Below are positions 25,901 through 38,219 of a DNA stretch of 64,000 bases, in pieces. Within the stretch, counting starts at the first letter, position 1, and each line of letters begins with the position of its first letter. The stretch is from positions 1,738,501-1,802,500 of the forward strand of contig OX419761.1 of NCBI GenBank assembly GCA_948567375.1. Reading direction: 5' to 3'. Source of the stretch: Lunularia cruciata (lineage: Eukaryota; Streptophyta; Marchantiopsida; Lunulariales; Lunulariaceae). The position numbers were made by a program, and so were the translations under genes. The notes under the pieces are model-generated. The model was given only the letters and a program-made list of their open reading frames with translations, made no database searches and was not told the DNA's origin.

Positions 25901-26535
25901 TTGTCATGCATATATACACTACTCCACATTGTTGTCAACAACATATATTATAAAAGCACAATTCACACATAAGTCATACATGAACTCTAAAATGTCACAA
26001 TAATCATTTCATTTTTCCACTCGTATCATGCTCATATCAAATATGTACTCATTACTTCATTCAATAATCTGCTCACAACTGGACACGGATTATAATAAAG
26101 TCACATCCACTCTAGCTAAGAGACTTCAGGTGATGTTCACCGGCCTTTATCCACCATAGCCAAGAACTCAAAGGCTCAACATCAAAGAAATGAACTCTTT
26201 GGAGTTACATTCTGAAGATATATCCCTCTGCTCAACCAAGGTCTCTTGTCCTAATGGCACATATGACAATGCAAGTGACGGTGGGTCCTACCATGTGATT
26301 AGTAGGCATAACATAAAATCAGACTGCCAACAAGTTGTCCATGAGTAACGACCAAAATACCTATGACTACCAACACTACCACTCCATCATTCGAGCAACC
26401 TAACTTTGGCGCTACAGATTTTATGACAATTGTCATGCGTATATACATCACTACACAACATACATCATTGTAAACATCATACACTATAGAAGTACAACTC
26501 ACACATAATTCATACATGACCTCTAAAGTACCACA
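25901..26535 (-). repeat. G1 3' terminal repeats A-B-A
   Basis: In element orientation an inner block A (26535-26430, starting TGTGGTACTTTAGAG) is followed by block B (26419-26002) and then a second block A (25999-25901, starting TGTGACATTTTAGAG). A purine-rich stretch (CTAGGAGGGTGAT) precedes the inner A and could be the polypurine tract. The 5' end of G1 has only B. G2 has the same layout. Confidence 0.75.
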
Positions 26536-26704
26536 ATCACCCTCCTAGTTGGCGGTTAGGTCTCTCTAACATTAAATAGCCATCTACTCCATGTTTGTGG
26601 TATAACTTATAGTGGGCAAAGATCAAGAGGCCAAGTGCTATTGAGCCCCATTGTTAGTCACCTATCTGTAATCTATACCACATAAAGGGTGAATTAACTA
26701 TAGG

Positions 26705-26860
26705 TCAAGTACATCTAAGACATAACCACTATCCTTCAGGAACCACCGTGAGGGGATGAGTCAAACATACTATATGTCATATGCCATCCTCTTGAATAAT
26801 TATCACACCCCAAAAATAGTAGCAAATCCATCAAAAGAGTTGCATAACATACATCACAAG
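26705..26860 (-). pseudogene. PHD-finger remnant of G1
   Basis: In element orientation the frame reads CMLCNSF..., then after a frame change CDNYSRGWHM, then VVPEG and WLCLRCT before a stop. This matches the C4HC3 PHD pattern with two or three metal ligands lost (Cys to Tyr at two places). The GWH segment holding the single histidine ligand is intact here, whereas in G2 it is mutated. The position, after integrase and before the 3' repeats, is the same in both elements. Confidence 0.65.
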
Positions 26861-27439
26861 CCTACATGTACAAATGCCAAGCTTGGGTCCATAGTGCCAT
26901 TAATGTTGGGAGGCAACATGGCGCATAATTGCACACATGATCCTTCCAAACAACACCATCATGTCCTTCCAATACAAGGACTCTATAAGGCAAAACCTCA
27001 CACACTCTCAAGATAATGTGGTCTATAGTAACATCAAGTGTTGTAGGTGCAATTTGTTATAGATATAGAGTCACCTAGATGAAATCAACGGATCAAGGGT
27101 CTATAGCTTCCTCCTCAAATAGTAGCATAGAGTAAGGTATCCTTATGTTGAGCAATTGCTAAGTTTTCAAAGGCTATTTGCATCATTTCTGCAAAAGATC
27201 TTTGCCCATTAAGAACATGCACTCATCCATATGTCCAGATCATCCAAGTCCAAAACTAGAGTAGCATCTTGATGAATGGCTATAAGTAAATCTGGATGTT
27301 GTCCATAGAGTAGAAATTAAGGAGAGAAGGATGCTAAGGAGGCTTGCCGGCTGAATTGGTTTCCCATGGCCAACCAAAGTAATAAGAGATCCCAATCTCC
27401 CAAGTGGTCTCTCTTCAAACTATACTTATCAAATCTTCT

Positions 27440-27960
27440 CTTCATTGTCAAAACCACTCTATTTGCTAAGCCATATGCCTCAATGTGATCTCACGAGGTA
27501 CTATGATGATCAATCAAGGCCTTGTCACACAAGACATAAAACTTCCCCAAGAACTTTATGCTCTGATTAGTCAAAACCTCAGCCAATGCACCAAAATGAG
27601 TAAGAACCTAATCCAAGAATGAGTAAGCCGTCCCTCCACTAGACTTGACAAGAAGTGCCACCAACTCAATCCATTTGGAGAAGTGCTCCACCATAACCAA
27701 AATATATCAATGATGTCTTGCTATCAATGACAAAGGTCAAACAAAGTCCAAACTCCAATGGTAACCTAATACCATGATAAGTAATGGATGTAACTGTGGA
27801 GTATGAGCATTAAATGATGCTTTTACTTGGTCACAAACCACACTAGCAACAAACTACTACATATTGACCTACATATTGTGCCACCAATAATGACTCTAGA
27901 GTAAGCTATATGTATGCTTTAATCCAAATTGTCATAGCTCTTCATGAGCATGACAAACTA
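27440..27960 (-). pseudogene. Integrase remnant of G1
   Basis: Around 27960-27860 in element orientation is the degraded HHCC zinc-binding region, ending close to a conserved TGTGGTTTGTGACC segment. The core follows, with WSLDF (27750 region) and VEHFSKWIELVA. The second catalytic acidic residue appears as Asn (TNQS in place of TDQG in G2), so the enzyme is inactive. The sequence is clearly homologous to the intact DDE core of G2. Confidence 0.75.
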
Positions 27961-28379
27961 ATTGTAGTCTCTAAGATGGAAGTGGTACTACTTGCACTCT
28001 ACCATCCTCTCATACACAAAGAAGGTGTCTACTCTCCAATCTAAACCACTTGGCTTGTTGAAGAATACTCTTTCTTGCCTTGGCATCAACTATGCTGCCC
28101 ATAACACCAATGCAAAGATAATCCATCACTAAGACATCATCATGAATGTCTTGTGAAATTGTACCAATATCGCCACCCTTTGGGTCTATGACCTCAATAA
28201 CTCCTCTTTCATGTAGTGAGAGAGGTACCACCAAAGCCTTAGAAAATATAAATAGAAAGGTAGATGCATGCCAACCTGGTACCATCTTGTTATTTGTCTT
28301 ACCATGCCAATGTGTTTGGATCTGATCTTATTGGTTAGAATATGGATTTCTACTCAACCCATTTTTATCATGGTTCACC

Positions 28380-29560
28380 TCTTCAGGTCTATGAATAACC
28401 ATGAAATCATAATCTTATAAAATCAGAGCCCATCATGCAAGCTTCCTTGAAAGCTTGTTAGACTCCGTCAACCACTTTATTGGTTGATGATTAATGATGA
28501 GAGTGAAAGGGTTACCAAATAGGTAACATAAAAAATGTACTATTGCCCATACTACTGCCAAGCATTCTCCTTCATATGAACTATACTTTGCTTCCACTAA
28601 ATTGTTGGAGCAAAGGCATTGGCCATCACAAACTCCTTTCCCTCATCATCATGTTAGGTGAGCATTGCTCCAAACCCCAATGTACTCCAATCAATGTGAA
28701 CTTGGGATGGGAATCCTCTGATCGGTCTCCTAACAATAAGGATATATATCAACCTCTCCTTGAGCTCTATAAAAACTCTCTCCTACTCATCTTCCCAACA
28801 CCACTCTTTTGGGAGCTTGGTCAGTTTGTCAAGGCCTTGGCAATGCCACCAAATCCTCTAACATATTGGTGATAGAAGTTTGCTAACCCAAGGACTGTTT
28901 GCACTTTGCCCACATCTATAGGCCAAGGAATGCATGCATAGCCTCCACCTTGGTCTGTTGAACACCAAGTCCTATAGGGTAGATAGTGTGACCCAAATAC
29001 TCAACCTACTCATGGAAGAATCTACACTTCCAAGATGTAATTTTAGCCCATAAGATCTTAACTTCTCAAACACCTCTAACAAATGTCTCTCATGCTCCTC
29101 CACAATAGTGCTATAGACCAAAATTTCATCAATATAGCACTTAGCAAAATCCAATCTTGCTAGGATCTTGTCCATGACCCTCTAGAACTCAATAAGAGCC
29201 TTTTTTAACCCAAATGGTAAGAACTTCCACTAATCTAATACATCCTTACCATGAGGATCAATAGCCCAAAATGTCATCTTGGAATCATCCTTCTCCTAGA
29301 TTGGCAATTGATGATACCCTACTTTAATATCCACAGTAATGAAGACCTTTGCATGCCCTATTGCATCAAAGATCTCCTCTAGTGTATGCATGGCATACCA
29401 ATCAGCCCTAGTCTGTTGGTTGATAGGAAAATAATCTCCACACATCCACCTATCTATATAGTTGCTATGCATATCCTTCTTGTTTGGGATCCCTATAGCT
29501 AAATCATACTCTCCATGTGAAATCTCCACCAAACCAACCTCAAAAAGGTCTCTACTCCGG
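28380..29560 (-). pseudogene. Reverse transcriptase and RNase H remnant of G1
   Basis: On the minus strand 29532-29296 encodes VEISHGEYDLAIGIPNKKDM and a Ty3/gypsy RT core ending in VGYHQLPI. 29175-28972 carries CYIDEILVYS, where the catalytic YIDD box has one Asp replaced by Glu, followed by the typical HLLEVFEKLRSYGLKLHL. The RNase H region follows at 28760-28380 with stops. The protein is non-functional. Confidence 0.85.
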
Positions 29561-30149
29561 CTCTAAATCAATACTCTCTCCATGTCATTATATTTGTAGG
29601 GCATAAAAAATTTGATGTATCACTAGTAAGCTCAATCTAAATACCAAGTCCTTTCAAAGTGCCCAAATAATTCATAGTGAAGGCAAAACAACTTTTGTAG
29701 CTCCTTAAGAACTTCCAAACTCTCCATCTTTCCCATCTTGTAAGTTTTGGTCTAATATTTGGCTCCCAAGTATCCTTTATAATTGATGTAGGGGTGGAAT
29801 ACATACTAACTTGCTACTACACTAGGCCCTTGGAAGTAATAATATCATGCCCCCAACCATTAGAGTTCCTAACCTCAATACAAAAATCTCCCTATGTTTT
29901 GGCTGCAAGCTCCATACATCCTCTAGCTGGATCCTATGTAGACCAAAAGTGTAACCCAAGTAGATCATCCTCACCTAGATGGACCCCAAGTAGACCACTC
30001 TCACAAATGCCATTGGTTGTGTTCCAAGAATACCTTGCACACTCAACCATCATCCCAAGCATGTGTCTAAATTTTATTGATAGGCACAAAGCTCACAAAG
30101 TGTCTAAGTAGTGACGCCTAGCAAGCATATGCTACACTACTCTACCAAG

Positions 30150-31150
30150 GCAAGGCTCACAATCCAAGTCAAATAGTTTAGGTCCATAGCTTGACCTAAC
30201 ACCTGACGCTTGGATGCCTCTAACCAATATTGTAAGAACAATAATATCAAGTATGTAAAGCTATTGCCCACTCCCTCTCATTGGCATTGGGCTCCACCAA
30301 CTATTGTAATTATGAGTCCCAAACAAGGCCAAGACCTCCCTCTTGAAATGCATGGGAGCCTAAGAAACTCATAAGTGTAGGTAAAGTGGCTCTAGGCTAT
30401 CTAACAAGGTTCACCACTGCCATAAGTAACCTATTAGCAACTACCACCATTTGAGACTAGCACCCAACATCCAAAATATCATCACTAGTAAGGTAGTCTA
30501 GTTGTTGAATCCCATCATAAAAACATTGTAGAACCTCTTTAGGTAAGAGGTTTGTCCACCAAAGACAAAGAAGATGAGTCTATGATCCCCCACTAAGGCT
30601 ACATCCAACAGCACAACAAGTCTCATCCAAGAATGGACCTGATGTATACTCACCACCACTTGGGTATGAGAATCACCCATCAAAGGGACATTCTCCAAAA
30701 TCTAGGCTAGAGAAATGGACTTATGAACTTGGAGATGTTGTAGTATACGTAATATCTCCTAAAACACACAAAAATAAGGATCTTGGAGACCCTTGACCTT
30801 GGCTAACACAAGTATGTCCTTGACATGGCCATCTAGAAATCACCAAATGAATAGGACTTTATATCTCTCCAAATCTCCAAATATCTCTCCAAATCTTGCA
30901 CCCCCATCAAGGAAATGTCTATTAGTAGAGCCTTTTGGTAACCCTTGACTGTTGATATTGATAATAACTTAGAGTACCAATAGGCCAAGTGTATGACATG
31001 ATGTAGAGAGACTCACCTAACAATCTAAGCTCTCTCCACATACAAGTACCTTTATATTCATATACATACCTGTAATGCCACAACTAGTCCAGTGCTAATC
31101 CCACCAAACAACTCTAATAGCATACTCCTTCTATTGGATACTACCAAGCA
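30150..31150 (-). pseudogene. C5 cytosine DNA methyltransferase domain of G1 (decayed)
   Basis: In element orientation, motif I LLELFGGISTGLVVALQV (about 31130-31075) is intact. YLYVER follows, then motif IV as WPCQGH (30833-30816) with the catalytic Pro-Cys, motif VI ENVPLM (about 30705), and a DNMT3-like motif VIII region LWWTNLLP (about 30585-30560). Near 30300-30160 come NANEREWAI and, after a frame change, QVLGQAMDLNYLTWI (motifs IX/X). Motif order I-IV-VI-VIII-X is the linear DNMT1/DNMT3 order, not the rearranged DRM order. Stops and small insertions interrupt it. Its location between protease and reverse transcriptase is the same as in G2. Confidence 0.85.
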
Positions 31151-31699
31151 ATGAGTGTGGCATCCAAAGGTAATAAGGTAATAGACTCCAAAGGCTCATC
31201 CTCACTCTAGTTCTCTTGGTGGTACAAAGGCTCCACACTAAGCATATTCCACCAACTAATCAACATGTTGTTACAATGCCTCCTCAAAACTCCACAATAG
31301 AACATCCAAGATGGATAAAATGATCCTACTCATACTCCAAATTTGAGTGATCTCTTCTAGTACTGGAGTATCCTCTACATGGGCATTCTACTCCAATAAG
31401 TCACTAGGCCAAGTAATGGAACCACTAAAAGCTAAAATTGATACCATTGACCCTAATTATAGTGAGCTGAGACTACCACTACTAAAGTGTATTGGTAGGC
31501 AACATACCCCTCCCTCATTTGATTGCAAACTTGGTCTAAAGGAGGTTGTTTCCTCCTAATAGTCAATATTGAAACCCATAGGGTATAACATTACTCCACC
31601 AACTAGCACATTATATAACTCTATTATTGTGGCAATGGCATGAGCTCTCACCACCAAAGCTATCAATCAAATGATTGGGCTGAATTTGGACAATGAGCT

Positions 31700-32185
31700 C
31701 TCCACATGTGATGTATTATGTAGAACCACCACATAGAATTTTTTGGATCTGAAATGGACACCTCTCTACATTGGTCTTCCATAGCTCTAGATTTGCAACC
31801 ATCCCCAACAAAAAGGGATGCACACCAGAGTCTTATAAGACCTTCAATGATGTATAGACCTTCCTCAAAGGGGTCACCAAATATAAAATCCCCTTTAGTT
31901 ATCCAATAGGACAATTTTATATGTAAATTGAGTTGCTTCAAAGGCAGGTCTAGTTGATAACTCCTCCAAGCTAACTATTGTTTCTTGCCATAAACCACTA
32001 GTTGCTAAGCTGATCCCATGCTCCTCAACCAAGTCAACTCTACTATCAACCACCTCTACCCTAGTAACAAGAACCACATCATTCTTACTCACACAAAGTA
32101 TGGTAGCCAACAAGAACACTAGAGTTAGGTCAACTCCCAAGGTAAACATGTCATTGGCTGAGAACAAATGGAGGCACATAATCAA
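31700..32185 (-). pseudogene. Protease-region remnant of G1
   Basis: Minus-strand frames 32185-31895 (containing VEEHGISLATSGLW) and 31941-31663 correspond to the segment of G2 that precedes and includes its retropepsin core. The catalytic Asp-containing core of G1 is frame-shifted and not readable as a clean motif. The assignment depends on alignment by eye with G2 (VEEHGIHLATSGLW). Confidence 0.55.
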
Positions 32186-32714
32186 CTAAGCCGCTCCCAA
32201 CATTGTGCTACACTCAATTTGTGTAGTAATAGGTGGTTGACTAACATCTAGTCTATCATGCACTTTATCAACATATACCACACTTGCACTTTGTTTGTAG
32301 TGCCTCAAAGAGTGTGAAAGATTGGGAGAGTCTAACCTATCTACTAGCCTCTCCTCTTGGGTCCAACTCTACTAGTGCTTCTCTAGGCTCTAGAGCACAT
32401 ATTTCACTCTTAGTCACTACGGCAGATGCATCTACTTGTACTACTCCACACATGAATTCAAAGCCATCTCTATGACCAGTATAAGAGGTGGAAGCCTCAA
32501 CATCCAAATTTGATCTCCTCTAAGCTATGGCAATGCTAGCTCATCTCTACTCCAATTGCAAAATTTGAGTAGCAATAGTTGTATTAGAAGCAAGTGTAGG
32601 TATTGCACACCTACAAGATGTGGATCCTCTACCACCTTGTCCTCCATGACTTGGAGCTCCTCTACCATATGCTATAGCAGCCCTACCACTCTATAACTCC
32701 ATGTGAAGGTTAAA

Positions 32715-32760
32715 GCATCAGTCACTAGTATGACCAAATATATGGCAATGATCACATTGC
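32715..32760 (-). pseudogene. CCHC zinc knuckle of G1 gag
   Basis: Minus strand, about 32760-32715, encodes CDHCHIFGHTSD, a stop, then CFNLH. All four metal ligands of a CX2CX4HX4C retroviral-type zinc knuckle are present, with a stop just before the last cysteine. The following FNLH resembles the tail seen after Gag knuckles in many plant retroelements. The G2 counterpart is HCHGFHTSDRCFDLH. Confidence 0.75.
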
Positions 32761-33239
32761 CTTTGTGCTGGCTTAGATGCACCAAAAGTATCATTTTCCA
32801 TTGCCCTAAGTGCACTCATTCTTGTGGTGAGGTCCACCATAAGTTTGATAAGCAACAACACCTCTCCTTGGCTACTACAAACCTAAAAATGAAGGTAAGG
32901 GCCTAGCTACACTATGCCTTCTACTTGCTCATAGGATCTAGTCTATCAATTTTGTCCTCAAAAGCCAACATGGCATGGTGCACTCTATTGCACTCTAGAA
33001 GAAGTAACAATTGTGGATGAGATCTCCATACCAAATCCAAATGTCACCACTCTCTCCACTACCATGTTGAGTTCAATGTGCTTAGCTAAACTAAAGAGCA
33101 CTACCAAAGTAGGTGAAGTAGCCTATAACAATGTAGCATCACGCACTCTACATTGCAACTCCTTGTCCAAGATTCTATACCAAAATTGGTATGCTTGGGC
33201 CTTAGTAACTCCATAAGTGAAATTGATCAGCCATCTCAT

Positions 33240-34069
33240 ACAAGTGTATGCCTCATGTAGGCTCTCTCTAACCTTCTACTAGAATTCTTGCAAGCTCCTT
33301 AGCTTGTCAATCCACACTCCTTGTAGTTTTGCCTCAAGCATTGGAAGAACTCCACTATGGGATTAAACCCCAATATTGCACCACCTCCTATAGTGGTACC
33401 CCCACTCATAGTAGCACCATCTTCAACTAGTGCACCTCTATTAGATCCACCAACACCACTAGAGCTAGAACTCATGGGTACTACCAATCTACCCTTAACA
33501 ACCAAGCTTGAAGTGATGGAGATGTAGTTTGGAGACCAATATTATCTCTATAGCTCAATCTCTACCAAGTGAGCTCTCCTAGATTCATAATAGTCATCCA
33601 TTAGTGGACCCTCTAAGTGTAGAAACAACCTCTTCCATACCATGAAGGGTGTGAATAAAGTCTGGTTCCGCACGTGCTATAGATCACACCAACTATCTAA
33701 CTCTTGGATGAAGTCATCCAACTCAATGGTACCCACTATACCAAAATAGCACTTGGGGCCTTTAGAGGCTCCATAAATCTTGTCCATATCTCACAATAAT
33801 AGTACAAACACACCAAATGCACTCTCAATTGAATTAGCTCTTGTGTCATACTCCAAATTAGAGTCAATCTCCTCTTTCATTGGGGCCTGAGATATAGGTT
33901 GATACCAAGTGCCACTCCATGTAAATCCACTATGTATTGTAGTGCTATCTAGTCTAGAATCCCCAAGGAACTTTTTCATGACAATGTAACCCAAACCACA
34001 ACCGTAACCACCATAAGTACCCCACCAAGGATCACCATCAAGTGCAACCACCAATTGAACACCACCCAC
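33240..34069 (-). pseudogene. Gag remnant of G1
   Basis: Frame 34069-33791 contains HSGFTWSGTWYQPISQAPMKEEIDSNLEYD, matching HSGFTWNGTWYQLVSQVPMRKEID in G2. Frame 33505-33299 contains VPMSSSSSGVGGSNRGALVEDG and FNPIVEFFQCLRQNYKECG, again matching G2. The FFQCL...NY run is the gag core. No function is left because the frames are broken. Confidence 0.7.
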
Positions 34070-34753
34070 TAATATAGCTCTATCTTTAGAGGAGAGGCAT
34101 ACATAAGGAGAAAGGGCAACCCGTAACCTACCATCACAACATGCACTCTCATGGTCTATAGGTCATCACTTCTTGCTACACCAAAGAGAAACACAAGCAA
34201 TTTAATTGGTCATCACTCTAGCCTCACTCTTGAGAGCACACTAGAGCACCAATACTCTAAAGTCAAGATATCTCACACAAACATAGTGCAAAAATAAGAA
34301 GCTAAGAATAGAAGAGGTCCAATCACAAAAAGTCTAAACAAAACTCTTCATCTCATAAATCAACACTATATTGACTTTGTCACCATTTAGCACTTGATAT
34401 AATAAGAGTGTCTACCTACTCCTAAGCTACCAAGATCACCAAGGATGGAATCAAACTACCTCTCCTAGCCAAAGCTACATGTGTATAAGTATCAATCAAC
34501 CAATCACTAGGATAACAAGTGAAGGTGGACCAATTAGCTAGGACACCAATCTAAGAACCAAAGATCTAGGGTTCAAACCCTATTATGTACAATCTAGAAA
34601 GGTGGGCAAATTTTGCCAAATGGTGACCAAAAACTCATCTAAAGTAGCTAGCCTCACACCAGCAAATTGGCTTGTTGGCCCTTTTAGGCCTTTGTAGTCT
34701 CTCTAGCCCATAACTCAATGCCTCTAAGTTTCAAAATGAGGCCTTTCTTCTTG

Positions 34754-35100
34754 CCAATTCAAACCCTTTCTAAATTTGGCCAAGCTTCACCTAAATTTGG
34801 CCAACTCAAGTACTAGCTAAGGCAGTTGTGGGCAACTCGAGAAACCTCCAACTCTAGGCAACTTCAACCAATCTAATGCACATCCTCTATAGTTGGTTGA
34901 CCACCAAATCCTTTGCTAACTCTCAATCTGGCTCCAATTCAAACCCTTTCTAAATTTGGCCAAGCTTCACCTAAATCTGGCCAACTCAAGTACTAGCTAT
35001 GGCAACTCGAGCAACCTCCAACTCTAGGCAACTTCAACCAATCTAATGCACATCCTCTATAGTTGGCTGACCACCAAATCCTTTGCTAACTCTCAACTTG
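34754..35100. repeat. 180-bp tandem duplication in the G1 leader
   Basis: A unit starting CCAATTCAAACCCTTTC at 34754 repeats at 34934 with few differences and one deletion of about a dozen bases. It lies between gag and the 5' terminal repeat of G1. I did not find it in the G2 leader, so it probably arose after the two copies separated. Confidence 0.8.
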
Positions 35101-35488
35101 AGCCAAATTGAGCTGATTGGGATCTCCAAATCCATGATTCAAAGGGATGGGTTCCAATTCCACCTTCAATTTTGCACTTCAAGCTCAATTTGCACCAAAT
35201 CAACCTTGATTCACCTCTTGGGCTCAAATCAAACACCCCTTGTCTCAAATTGACTCAATTCTCTAAATTTAGCGAGCACTTCCGCACACAATCTACATCA
35301 ACTTGCACAAGGCTTTTACTCACAATCACTCTCAGAGAAATCTAGGACCATGATCAAATGTACCAGTGATCAACTAGGCTTGGAGATACCACCAACACCC
35401 TCAGTTCTTGCACTTGATTTCCCCTTGATTCTCACTTCTCTAATGTAATTAGTTCATTCTTCCACTTGAATCAAATATATACTTGATC

Positions 35489-35864
35489 CTTCACTCAACA
35501 ACTTGCAAACAATTGGGCATGATTACAGTCAAGCCATACCCACTCTAGCTAAGAGACTCCAAGTGATACTCGTTAGCCTTTCCCCACCATAGCCAAGAAC
35601 TCAAAGGCTAAACATTAGAGAAGTAAGCTCTCTAGAGCTGCACTTTGAAGGTATACTTCTCTGCTTGAGCAAGGTCTCCCATTCTAACAACACTAATGAT
35701 GACCCATCCAACGGTGCAAGTGGTAGTGGGTCCCACCATGTGATAAGTAGCCCTAACATAAAATTGGACCGCCAACAAGTAGTCCATGAGTAACTACCAA
35801 AATACCTATGACCACCAACACTACCACTCTAGTGTTTGAGCAACCTAGCTTTGGTGCTACAAAT
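35489..35864 (-). repeat. G1 5' terminal repeat (block B only)
   Basis: This block, starting ATTTGTAGCACCAAAG in element orientation, matches the B block at 26419-26002. No A block precedes or follows it. The outer flank (35865 onward) is unrelated to the A block, so the 5' and 3' ends are not equal LTRs. Confidence 0.75.
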
Positions 35865-36624
35865 ACTCAATCATACTCTTGCAGTGAGATCTTAGACCTT
35901 TGGTTTTGGTTCTCTTTGTGTGCAGATTGCACAATGTAATGCACATATGAGGTACAAGCCACGAGCCAAGTCACCACATGTTCTTTATCTACACATCACA
36001 AGATATATATTGTTTTTTTCTTGATTTGGAGTAAGTTTATCATTGAGATAACTAAAGGATGAAGGTAATGATAGTGGTAGAAAAACGCTTTATGGTTAAA
36101 CTTTAAGCATGGAAGTTAGCAACTATAAGTACAAGTATGCAACTCTTGATTAATAACAAGACCACCAAAGGTAGATGTAGTTTGGAGTACTATCTTTCCC
36201 ATGTCTCCCACCTTGCAACCAAAAATAATATTGAGCATGATCGAGCAATTTATCTATCTTTCTCTTGTTCTTATAGGAAGATATGTAAATTGGTGTAAGT
36301 TGATCTACCATCTACAAATAGAAAATAGTTTGATCTACTATTAGTATAGATGTCATGTAGTATTCACTAATAAAAAATAGAATAATGCTACTTTTATAAC
36401 CTATCTAAAAACCATTCCAACTAATTTTTTAATATAATTTTAAGTGGTTAACTTTTTGCAAATATGCATTTTTTTCAAGCTGGCTCAATTTATTTGGGAA
36501 GTAAAACTAAATTTTAATACTAAACTATGGAAAATACTGTGATATTGTTTTATACTATATATTTCTTTAGCACATACATGATCAATAATAGTTATTTTAT
36601 TTTATATCCTTTGAATTTGTGATG
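35865..36624. other. Spacer between head-to-head elements G1 and G2
   Basis: This is 760 bp of AT-rich sequence with no recognisable gene or repeat. It separates the 5' ends of G1 and G2. If no other insertion occurred, it is the host sequence between two independent insertion sites. Confidence 0.5.
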
Positions 36625-37060
36625 CCATTTGTAGTATCGTATCTAGATTGCTCAGACACTAGAGTTCCAGTGATAGTAGTTAGAGTTATTTAAAAAGTTT
36701 CTCAGAGACTACTTTTTGATGGTCAGATTTTGTGTTTGGGGTATTGACTTCACGGTAAGGCCTATTCTCACTTTGCACCGTCGAGTGTGTCATCAACGAG
36801 AGCATTAGGGTTTTAGACTAAGCTCGAGTCCAAGGAGTATACTTTTGAAGTGTAGCTCTAGAGAGCTCACTTCTCTGATGTTGAGCCTTCGAGTTCTTGG
36901 CTATGGTGGACAGAGGTCGGCAAGCGTCACCTGGATTCTCTTAGCTAGAGTAGGTGTGGCTTGATTGTAATTAGTGCCTAATTGTTTGCAGTTTATAGAA
37001 TGATAGATCAACTACTGATCTGAGTTGAGTGTATTTGAGAGTTGTAAACAATTTGATCAC
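36625..37060 (+). repeat. G2 5' terminal repeat (block B only)
   Basis: This block starts CCATTTGTAG and ends near GAGAGTTGTAAACA. It matches 45911-46329 of the 3' end. The roughly 105-bp block A that precedes and follows B at the 3' end is missing on both sides here. No canonical tRNA-Met primer site is visible just downstream. Confidence 0.8.
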
Positions 37061-38219
37061 ATCAAAGAAGTGAAATCAACGGGAAATTTGGTGCAGGAAC
37101 TTTGAGTGTAGGTGGTATCTCCAAGCTCGGTGGATCGTTGGTACCTCAATTTAAGTTCAGTTTTTCCTTGGTGTGCAAAAGCTCGTTACTTGATGTAGAT
37201 TTGGCAATAAGGCAAATGGTGTGTGGAATCGCTAGCCAATTTTTTAGCAAAGAAGAAGCATTTTTTTAGCAGTGGTTGTGATTTTGAGCTTAGGAGTTTA
37301 AGGCATGACCAATTTGTTGCGAGTTGGGCTTAGAAAGTAAAATTGAAGGTGGAGTTGGGAAGCTATTCTTGTGAATTTGTGATTTGGAGAAACCCATGTT
37401 TTCAATTTGGCTTGAGTGAAGAGTTAGCGGGAGATTTGGTGGTCAACCAAATTTAGGGTTTATGTCAGATTTTGTTGGATTTTCCGTCAGATTTTGGCCA
37501 AATTTGGAGGAGTTTTGCTAGTTAGCCAGATTTGGAGGAGTTTTGCCGGTATTTAGAGGCTTCAAGGCATAGGGCGGTGAGCTATGAGAGCCTACAAAGG
37601 GCCAATAAGCCAGCTTGTTGGCGTGAGGCTAGCTAGTTTAGAGTACATCTTGCTCATTGGTTGGCAAAATCTGCACATACTACTAGATTGTGTGCAATAG
37701 AGTTTGATTCCTAGATCTCGTGTTCCTAAACTGGTGCTCTAGCCAACTGGTCCACCCTCACTTGTTGTCTTAATGAATGTGCCACTATTATCTTTACACT
37801 TTTAGTTTTGGCTAGAAGAGGTAGTTTGATCCCATTCTTGGTGATCTTGGTAGTTTAGGACTTAAATACAAACTTCTCTTATGTCAAATGCCAAATGGTG
37901 GTAGAGTCAGTCCTATGTTGTTTTATGAAATGGAGGGTGTTTGTTTAGATTTCTTATGATTGGACCCCCTCCATTCTCTGCTTCCTATTTGTACACCACT
38001 TTCTTGTGAAGTACCTTGACTTTTGTCGTTGGTGCTCTGGTGTGCTCTCAATAGTGAGGTTGGAGTGATGACCAATTAGACTACCTTTGTTTCTCTCCGG
38101 TGAGGTAGGAAGTGATGACCTGTAGACTATGAGAGTGCGTGTTGTGATGCCAAGTTACAGGTTGCACTTTCCCCTAGTGTAGTTATCTCAATTAAAGTTA
38201 CATTAGTGGATGGTGTTCC

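Larger units (their letters stand above)
25901..35864 (-). mobile_element. G1: Ty3/gypsy-type retroelement with DNA methyltransferase and PHD finger
   Basis: G1 is a decayed 10-kb element on the minus strand. Its order is 5' repeat B (35864-about 35489), leader, gag (about 34070-33240), zinc knuckle (about 32760-32715), protease region (about 32185-31700), methyltransferase (about 31150-30150), reverse transcriptase (about 29560-28950), RNase H (about 28760-28380), integrase (about 27960-27440), PHD finger (26860-26705), then repeats A (26535-26430), B (26419-26002) and A again (25999-25901). Stops and frame changes are frequent. It is a diverged relative of G2, which lies head to head beyond a 760-bp spacer. 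Both share every domain and the unusual terminal layout. The leader has a 180-bp tandem duplication. Confidence 0.9.

Noticed and set aside
26756-27016. Plus-strand open frame of 86 codons.
   Set aside because: It is antisense to the PHD finger region of G1.
28543-28872. Plus-strand open frame of 109 codons.
   Set aside because: It is antisense to the RNase H/RT connection of G1; the mirrored frame exists opposite G2 at 43357-43695.
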